Source: Prolixibacteraceae bacterium (GTDB taxonomy: Bacteria; Bacteroidota; Bacteroidia; Bacteroidales; Prolixibacteraceae). From it: a stretch of DNA of 21,523 bases. The DNA is taken from assembly GCA_027858145.1 (NCBI GenBank), contig JAQIDF010000163.1, forward strand, positions 1 to 21,523, read 5' to 3'. The notes under the pieces are model-generated. The model saw only the letters and a list, made by a program, of their open reading frames with translations, ran no database searches and was not told the origin of the DNA. Positions 16,913-21,523 of the stretch are shown here, one piece after another; position 1 is the stretch's first letter, and every line of letters starts with the position of its first letter. The translations under genes were made by a program, and so were the position numbers.

Positions 16913-17728
16913 ATGCGCTATTCTGTAACCGACAAAGTAGTATTGGTAACCGGCTCAAACCTGGGAATTGGCAAGTCAACAGCCACTGAACTGGCTAAAC
17001 GTGGCGCCCTGGTAGTTATAAACGGACGTAAAGCCGACCGCCTTGAAAGCGTGCGTGCCCAAATTGAGCAAAACGGAGGTAAGGTTCTTGCCGTTGCGGC
17101 TGATGTTACCAATCCGGACGACTGCGAAACGATGGTACAAAAGATAATTGACCATTACGGCCGGCTGGATGTTCTTATTAGCAATGCAGGCATTTCGATG
17201 CGCGGAAACTTTGAAGATGTAAGCCCCGAAGTTTTCAAACAGGTAATGGATGTAAATTTTCATGGTGCCGTAAACATCACCAAAGCAGCGCTACCCCACC
17301 TAAAAAAAAGCCGCGGACGGATAATGTTTATTTCAAGTGTTGCAGGAATTAGAGGTCTACAAGGTATTTCGGCTTATTGTTCGGCAAAAATGGCACTTAC
17401 AGCCCTGGCCGAATCGATGCGGATTGAACTCAGCAAAACCGGCATAAAAATAGGCATTACCTACGTGGGCTTTACCCAAAACGACCCGGTAAAGCGCACC
17501 ATGGCTGCCGACGGAAGCCTGATACCCATTGAAGAACGCAGCAACAAAAATGCCCAAACCACCGATGAGGTAGCCCGGGCAATTATCTGTAATGTTGAAA
17601 AAGGTCGTTTTAAAAATGTACTTACCTCATTGGGGAAACTTAACGCCTTTGCCAATAAGCTTTTTCCGGGTCTGGTTGAAAAAGTGTTGATAATAGCAAA
17701 CAACAAGGTAAGTAAAATGTCGAAGTAG
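16913..17728 (+). CDS. Classical short-chain dehydrogenase/reductase
   Basis: This 271-residue cytoplasmic oxidoreductase has every classical SDR motif: cofactor loop TGSNLGIG (13-20), ADVT near 63-66, NAG (91-93), and catalytic tetrad N115, S142, Y155 and K159 (YCSAK). R39 in INGRKADR, just after beta-2, suggests NADP(H) rather than NAD(H); this is an inference from the usual acidic/basic rule. The C-terminal substrate region (about 190-271) carries IEERSNKNAQTTDEVARAI and an NKLFPGLVEK segment similar to DltE/YqjQ-like SDRs, but the substrate is unknown. It starts 12 nt after the CPBP gene stop and is the last gene of the three-gene operon. No T-tailed hairpin follows the stop. Confidence 0.92.
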   Translation: MRYSVTDKVVLVTGSNLGIGKSTATELAKRGALVVINGRKADRLESVRAQIEQNGGKVLAVAADVTNPDDCETMVQKIIDHYGRLDVLISNAGISMRGNFEDVSPEVFKQVMDVNFHGAVNITKAALPHLKKSRGRIMFISSVAGIRGLQGISAYCSAKMALTALAESMRIELSKTGIKIGITYVGFTQNDPVKRTMAADGSLIPIEERSNKNAQTTDEVARAIICNVEKGRFKNVLTSLGKLNAFANKLFPGLVEKVLIIANNKVSKMSK

Positions 17729-17812
17729 CAATTATCTAACCTTTTTGCCGCGCATAATCACTGACAAAGTATCGTTAATTTGCATTTTGACGTACATTTG
17801 TACGGAAATGAT

Positions 17813-17902
17813 ATGATAATAACCAGAAATTTGAAAGATTTTAAAAGCACAGTTATACCAGCATTCACGGCTAAACATTTTATTGAATCAATCAACAAAT
17901 GA
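17813..17902 (+). CDS. Doubtful 29-residue open frame downstream of the SDR operon
   Basis: ATG 17813 to TGA 17902 encodes a 29-residue, basic, partly amphipathic peptide beginning MIITRNLKDFKS. Just upstream is TACATTTG (17793-17800), a perfect fit to the -7 consensus TAnnTTTG, lying inside a 14-bp palindrome CGTACA-TT-TGTACG (17791-17804). This could be a small gene, the 5' remnant of a lost gene, or chance. A 68-residue minus-strand frame across the same region looks no better. Confidence 0.2.
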   Translation: MIITRNLKDFKSTVIPAFTAKHFIESINK

Positions 17903-17927
17903 CCTGTCCCTAAAGTATTGGATTTCA

Positions 17928-17999
17928 AAACACCATAGAAATAGAGAGCGCAGAATTTCTTCATTGTTTTCTCTGCGCTCTTAGCGATCTTTGGTGTTT
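17928..17999. repeat. 72-bp imperfect palindrome, dispersed-repeat-like
   Basis: Outer arms AAACACCA (17928-17935) and TGGTGTTT (17992-17999) and inner arms AGAGCGCAGA (17945-17954) and TCTGCGCTCT (17972-17981) are perfect complements. They are separated by weakly paired 9-10 base spacers, with a 17-base centre. The GCGCAGAG / CTCTGCGCTCT core resembles palindromic intergenic repeats seen in many environmental bacteria. It fills the gap between convergent genes and ends one base before the minus-strand stop codon (TAG at 18002-18000). It could serve as a bidirectional transcript 3' end. Confidence 0.6.
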
Positions 18000-19109
18000 C
18001 TATTCATTCCCCATGTGTTTCAGGAAAATCCGGGCAATCATATTGGCTGGCATTTCCTTAATATTTGAACTTTTGTTGGCTGCCACCGAAACCACTAATC
18101 CATATTCAGGATACACCACGACAGCTGATCCTCCTCCGATGGTTTCGCCAAACTGGATTAACAAATTCCTCTCTTCTTCATCAATCAGGTACCACCAGCC
18201 AAAACTACGCCTTACTTCTATACTATCATTAAAAACATGGGGCTGACGAAACAACGTTAATGTTTCTTCATTGAAAAAACCAGGTTCGAGTATTAATTGT
18301 GCAGCCTTGTTTATATCGTCGGCATTAGACAGTAACCCATGAGCCGGCATAAATGGCAATAAATATACTTCACGCGCATTGCTCAAACGGGCAACATAAT
18401 CGAGGCCGTAAAACTCGCTACGGTTGGGAACAATTGCATCATTACGTGCATAAACCAATGATTTCAAATCTAACGAATCAACAAACAAATTGCGAAACAT
18501 TTTAAGATAATGTTCCTCCGTCACTTCTTCATTAACCAATGCCAACAGCGAGGAGCCATAATCCGATCTCAACAACTGCTGATCGGGTTTATACACCAGT
18601 TCTTCATCTTCAAAAAACCGAATAAAATCTTTATATGTATTTATTGAATCGTGCTTGAGTAATTCCTCAATATTATGCTCCTTAAACCCGGCACTGTACA
18701 CTCCAAGCATACGGGGCGTAAAATCATATTTTTTCTTTGGAAACTCAGGGATATAATGGTAAAAACTACTATCGATGTTCATTTTACCCTGCTGTTGAAG
18801 GTAGGCTGCCATGTACGTTGTAAACATGTGCGCCAGATGACCGGCACGAAAGCGGGTATCACGGGTAACCGGCACATTCAGCTCCTTGCTGGCCACTCCA
18901 AGTCCCTGCGACCACACCAATTCTCCGTCAACCGAAACTGAAACCGACATGCCAGGCACGAACGACGTCATCATAAACCTGCGCAATCCTTCCTGCGATT
19001 CAATTATGGCATCTTTATACGACTTTTCATAAACGATTTGGGATTCTTCGTTATCGGTACATGACCACAAAAAAAGCAATAACAAAAGGGCAACAGAATA
19101 TTTCAACAT
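18000..19109 (-). CDS. Beta-lactamase/PBP-fold lipoprotein lacking the catalytic motifs (predicted pseudoenzyme)
   Basis: This 369-residue lipoprotein has a short hydrophobic leader and lipobox LWSC (C17). The body has the layout of serine beta-lactamase-family (class C, PBP4*-like) hydrolases: FVPGMSVSVSVDGELVWSQGLGVAS (50-74), TRFRAG (85-90), then helices, a late MPAHGLLSNADDINKAAQLIL segment (254-274), and a C-terminal FGWWY...VVVYPEYGLVVSVAANKS. Where the active Ser-x-x-Lys is expected after TRFRAG, the sequence is H91-LA-H94. The second motif, normally YxN, is R181-S-D183. The third, normally HxG/KTG, appears as E322-T-I324. Loss of all three argues strongly against serine hydrolase activity. 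It may bind a ligand or act as a scaffold; no function can be assigned. It is preceded by three hairpins and probably transcribed separately from the AsmA gene. Confidence 0.82.
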   Translation of the reverse strand: MLKYSVALLLLLFLWSCTDNEESQIVYEKSYKDAIIESQEGLRRFMMTSFVPGMSVSVSVDGELVWSQGLGVASKELNVPVTRDTRFRAGHLAHMFTTYMAAYLQQQGKMNIDSSFYHYIPEFPKKKYDFTPRMLGVYSAGFKEHNIEELLKHDSINTYKDFIRFFEDEELVYKPDQQLLRSDYGSSLLALVNEEVTEEHYLKMFRNLFVDSLDLKSLVYARNDAIVPNRSEFYGLDYVARLSNAREVYLLPFMPAHGLLSNADDINKAAQLILEPGFFNEETLTLFRQPHVFNDSIEVRRSFGWWYLIDEEERNLLIQFGETIGGGSAVVVYPEYGLVVSVAANKSSNIKEMPANMIARIFLKHMGNE

Positions 19110-19181
19110 TATTTCTAATTTTAAAGGTTAAACATAGCAGGTTCCAAAACTTTTCTACCCATCGTTTAGCTTGCGTAACTG

Positions 19182-19198
19182 CCCGATAAAATATCGGG
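19182..19198. repeat. Perfect inverted repeat CCCGATA-AAA-TATCGGG
   Basis: A seven-base-pair perfect stem with a three-base loop. It is the nearest of three hairpins to the start of the pseudoenzyme gene (73 bases upstream). No T-run is present beyond it in the minus direction. Confidence 0.5.
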
Positions 19199-19213
19199 AA
19201 GGGGTTTACTACC

Positions 19214-19230
19214 TGTCGTTTGTAACGACA
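19214..19230. repeat. Perfect inverted repeat TGTCGTT-TGT-AACGACA
   Basis: A seven-base-pair perfect stem with a three-base loop, 15 bp from the previous hairpin and two bases from the next. It could be an operator or part of a compound transcript-end structure. Confidence 0.5.
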
Positions 19231-19232
19231 CA

Positions 19233-19265
19233 TTGTTATTGGATGATACAATCATTCAATAACGA
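19233..19265. terminator. Long hairpin downstream of the AsmA-family gene
   Basis: GTTATTG-G-ATGAT (19235-19247) and ATCAT-T-CAATAAC (19251-19263) pair around ACA, with a single G/T position that wobbles in one RNA strand, giving 13 pairs that extend weakly outward. It lies 45 bp after the AsmA stop in the minus direction, a suitable place for a terminator, though no clear U-tract follows. Confidence 0.4.
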
Positions 19266-19309
19266 ACATATCACTCCAACCTCGATAATGCCCCAAATAT
19301 GCATAATTA

Positions 19310-21523
19310 TTATTTAAACAAATCACGCAACAAATTTTTCGCTGCATCTTCAAGTTCTTCACGCGAACTATTTTTCACCTGATTGAGCACCTGTTTTCGA
19401 ATTTTACCGGTATCAACAACAACATCAGGTTTTTTGGCATCACCTTTTATATTGAAGCCCACATCAACGATTTTAACCTTTTGATGACCGGGAATGTACG
19501 CTATTACATTCTGGATTTCTGACGAGAGCACTTCCTTTTCAACCTGTGCATCAACCCTGAAATCGAGCGTTCCCCCGAGATTGTAAGCTCCCGAAAGCTG
19601 CACCGGCTGACCGGCAATTTTTGTGCTTAACGGCGAAACACTCAGGTTCCCATTCTTAATAGAATAAGATGTAGTAAAATTATCTACTTCAACATTACGA
19701 AACTTTCTTGTTTGTATCACCTTGTCTAACTTTGAAAACAAATTAGTATTTAACAACTTAACATCGTTTGTTGAAAAAGATCCACTTGCTGTAACATCCG
19801 TCAAAATGGTTTTCATCTTATCACTTAAAGGGGTATGAAGTTGTATATCGGTAGAAAACTGCCCCTGGCTTTTCGCCGCAAAAGGCATGAATTTTTGGAC
19901 AATTCCTAACTGTTGATAGGCTGTTGGAAGATCAAAACCGGAAATATCGAGACTGGCAGTCAAATCAGGATTTTGACGGCCATCGGCTACAACAACTCCA
20001 TTCATTTTCATTGAACCCCCGATAAGCTTCATTTGCAAACCATGTAACTCAAGTTGCTGATTACGTAATATCAATTGACCTTCAAAATCAGTAATATCCA
20101 TCTGATCGTACAGCAACCTGTCAATGCTTGCATCAAAAACCAAATGCATATTATCGGGTAAGGTTAACGGAATGCTGTCCTGCAATTCATTTTCGGTTTT
20201 CACATAATCTTCTTCACCGGGTTTACTTTCTGGCGTGTAATGCGCCATAAACTCATTTAGGTTTAATAAGCGTGAATTAAAATTCATATTCCCGTCAAGG
20301 TCATCACCTGCAAAAAGCCATGTAACCACATTCGAAAGTTTCCCTTCAATACTAAAATCGCTCTGACCTATAGTGCCTGTCAAATTGTGCATCGTTATAT
20401 TCTGATCAAGTAACTCAACCGACACATTATTTAAATTCACACCTTGTGGCACCGAACTGTTTTGAATAAAAAAGTCATCCAGCAAAACACTTCCCGATGA
20501 GACAAAGGTTGTAAAATCATTCTGTTCAAGCGACGAATAATTTCCTTTCATTTGAGCATCAGCCACCAGCCTTCCTGTCATTTTAGTATCACCCAATGGC
20601 ACAACATTGCTCAATGCCCCCATATCGATGGTGCCGTTTAGATCAACATCAATAAAAGGATCGCTCAATAAGGTTCCAAACATAGCCTGCATCGAAAACG
20701 GGTTGTCGGCCAGCTTCATATCCATTTTTTCAACTCCCAGTGTTAGCAAATCAAGGTCTCCCTCCGGCTTCGCTATACGGGCATTTAATTGTTTCAACTC
20801 CAGTTTATCAGGTAATCCCGGGTACTTGATCGTCGCCTTATTTACGTTCAATCCAATGTCAAGACCAGGATAAATATTTTCGAAATAAACTCCTTTCACT
20901 TTGCCGCCAAAATCAACATTTCCGGTAGCTTCAACATCCTTCATGTATTTTTGAAATGCATCGGGAATAACCGATAAAACCTGAAAAATATCAATTTCGG
21001 GAACATCAAAATCAACATCAAAAATCATAGAATCGCCGGGCATTGAAAAACCCCCGTTGATATTAACCGGCATCCCATTTATCCGGCTCTCGCCAGAACG
21101 AAATACAAAGTTGTAGTTCTCCAGGTCAGCATCAAGCTGAGTGGTTAAATTTAACGCTGCTTCGTTTACATAACGTACGCTGTCGTATTCAAAATTGACA
21201 GATGGTGTAGCGGCCTCAACAGCCAGCAAGGTCTTCATCCCCTCCATTCTGCCTGACATTTTCCCGTTCACATCAAGTGTAGAAAAAAGATAGTTATATT
21301 TTTCACTGTTGTAAATAAAATTTAAATCTGTAACAACAATTTCGCTGAGCTGAAGTCTCAAAGCCCCTTTCTCTTTTGCTGCATCTTTCTTTTCGTCAAC
21401 AGGTTCACCTGTTTTGCCAATCAGCCAGTTTACACTTCCTGTTTCTTTTTGTATAAGTTGAAGTAAGGCTTTATCAAGATGCAATGACTTAATGAGCAAG
21501 CCTTCACTTCCAAAAACCGAACG
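19310..21523 (-). CDS. AsmA-family protein, N-terminus cut by window edge
   Basis: The frame is open from the right edge to TAA at 19312-19310, giving 737 residues. The TTG at 21499 is not a start, because coding sequence continues beyond it with no stop. The protein is the large periplasmic part of an AsmA/AsmA-like C-terminal family member: repeated beta-strand units (SIDRLLYDQMDITDFEGQ and similar), a SASGSFSTNDVKLLN-type segment near the end, and a tail IKGDAKKPDVVVDTGKIRKQ followed by an amphipathic helix. AsmA-like proteins form elongated beta-grooves anchored in the inner membrane. They are linked to phospholipid transport and outer-membrane homeostasis (TamB/YhdP relatives). The N-terminal membrane anchor would lie beyond the edge. 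Charged linkers include KTGEPVDEKKDAAKEKG and ESKPGEEDYVKTENE. There is no visible link to the PUL. Confidence 0.88.
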   Translation of the reverse strand, partial: RSVFGSEGLLIKSLHLDKALLQLIQKETGSVNWLIGKTGEPVDEKKDAAKEKGALRLQLSEIVVTDLNFIYNSEKYNYLFSTLDVNGKMSGRMEGMKTLLAVEAATPSVNFEYDSVRYVNEAALNLTTQLDADLENYNFVFRSGESRINGMPVNINGGFSMPGDSMIFDVDFDVPEIDIFQVLSVIPDAFQKYMKDVEATGNVDFGGKVKGVYFENIYPGLDIGLNVNKATIKYPGLPDKLELKQLNARIAKPEGDLDLLTLGVEKMDMKLADNPFSMQAMFGTLLSDPFIDVDLNGTIDMGALSNVVPLGDTKMTGRLVADAQMKGNYSSLEQNDFTTFVSSGSVLLDDFFIQNSSVPQGVNLNNVSVELLDQNITMHNLTGTIGQSDFSIEGKLSNVVTWLFAGDDLDGNMNFNSRLLNLNEFMAHYTPESKPGEEDYVKTENELQDSIPLTLPDNMHLVFDASIDRLLYDQMDITDFEGQLILRNQQLELHGLQMKLIGGSMKMNGVVVADGRQNPDLTASLDISGFDLPTAYQQLGIVQKFMPFAAKSQGQFSTDIQLHTPLSDKMKTILTDVTASGSFSTNDVKLLNTNLFSKLDKVIQTRKFRNVEVDNFTTSYSIKNGNLSVSPLSTKIAGQPVQLSGAYNLGGTLDFRVDAQVEKEVLSSEIQNVIAYIPGHQKVKIVDVGFNIKGDAKKPDVVVDTGKIRKQVLNQVKNSSREELEDAAKNLLRDLFK

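Noticed and set aside
17758..17964. 68-residue minus-strand frame between convergent genes
   Set aside because: Cysteine- and lysine-rich AT-driven composition, no start context, and it overlaps the palindromic element.
19310..21499. TTG at 21499 as start of the AsmA-family gene
   Set aside because: The frame continues without a stop to the window edge (RSVFGSEG precedes it), so the gene is simply truncated.
1..21523. CRISPR arrays, tRNA/rRNA genes, insertion sequences, phage genes
   Set aside because: No regularly spaced repeats, RNA-gene signatures, transposase-like frames or terminal inverted repeats with target duplications were found.

Overview
The window looks like chromosomal DNA of a Bacteroidetes (Bacteroidota) bacterium. 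It has a SusC/SusD pair, a one-protein hybrid two-component regulator of the kind that controls polysaccharide utilization loci (PULs), lipoproteins with SPII lipoboxes, A-rich translation starts with almost no Shine-Dalgarno, and sites resembling the Bacteroidetes -7 element (TAnnTTTG). A member of the Marinilabiliales/Prolixibacteraceae is plausible, but that placement is only an impression from protein style.

Positions 1-10445 (minus strand) form a pectin-targeting PUL operon. In transcription order it has a possible 34-residue membrane peptide (10445-10341), a GH105 unsaturated (rhamno)galacturonyl hydrolase lipoprotein (10290-9067), SusC (9056-5751), SusD (5713-3920), a surface lipoprotein with DUF4957/DUF5123-like beta-helix domains (3886-2249), and a CE8 pectin methylesterase with a long autotransporter-like C-terminal region that runs off the left edge (2096-1). 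Most gaps are 10-37 nt. The exception is a 152-nt gap before the esterase, which holds a strong hairpin. The PUL promoter region carries two near-identical 20-bp units 21 bp apart, each built on GGGnAATATTnCCC dyad symmetry, directly upstream of a -7-like element. This is the best candidate for the regulator's operator.

Positions 10898-14995 (minus) encode the hybrid two-component system (HTCS): a 14-repeat double propeller, a Y_Y_Y domain, a transmembrane helix, a histidine kinase, a receiver and an AraC-type DNA-binding domain. A divergent intergenic region with a perfect 8-bp inverted repeat separates it from a plus-strand operon of three genes (15175-17728): an extended SDR epimerase/reductase, a divergent CPBP-family membrane protein and a classical SDR oxidoreductase. 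These look unrelated to the PUL.

Positions 17928-17999 hold a 72-bp imperfect palindrome ending one base before the stop codon of the next gene. That gene (19109-18000, minus) is a lipoprotein with the serine beta-lactamase/PBP fold signature in which all three catalytic motifs are replaced, so it is a likely pseudoenzyme. Three hairpins in a row (19182-19265) separate it from an AsmA-family protein (19310-21523, minus) that is cut by the right edge.

How the PUL would work: the HTCS senses a pectin-derived oligosaccharide in the periplasm and activates the operon. The esterase demethylates pectin, the SusD and DUF4957 proteins bind it at the surface, SusC imports oligosaccharides, and GH105 removes unsaturated galacturonyl ends. 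No polysaccharide lyase or GH28 is in view; one may lie beyond the left edge or elsewhere in the genome.
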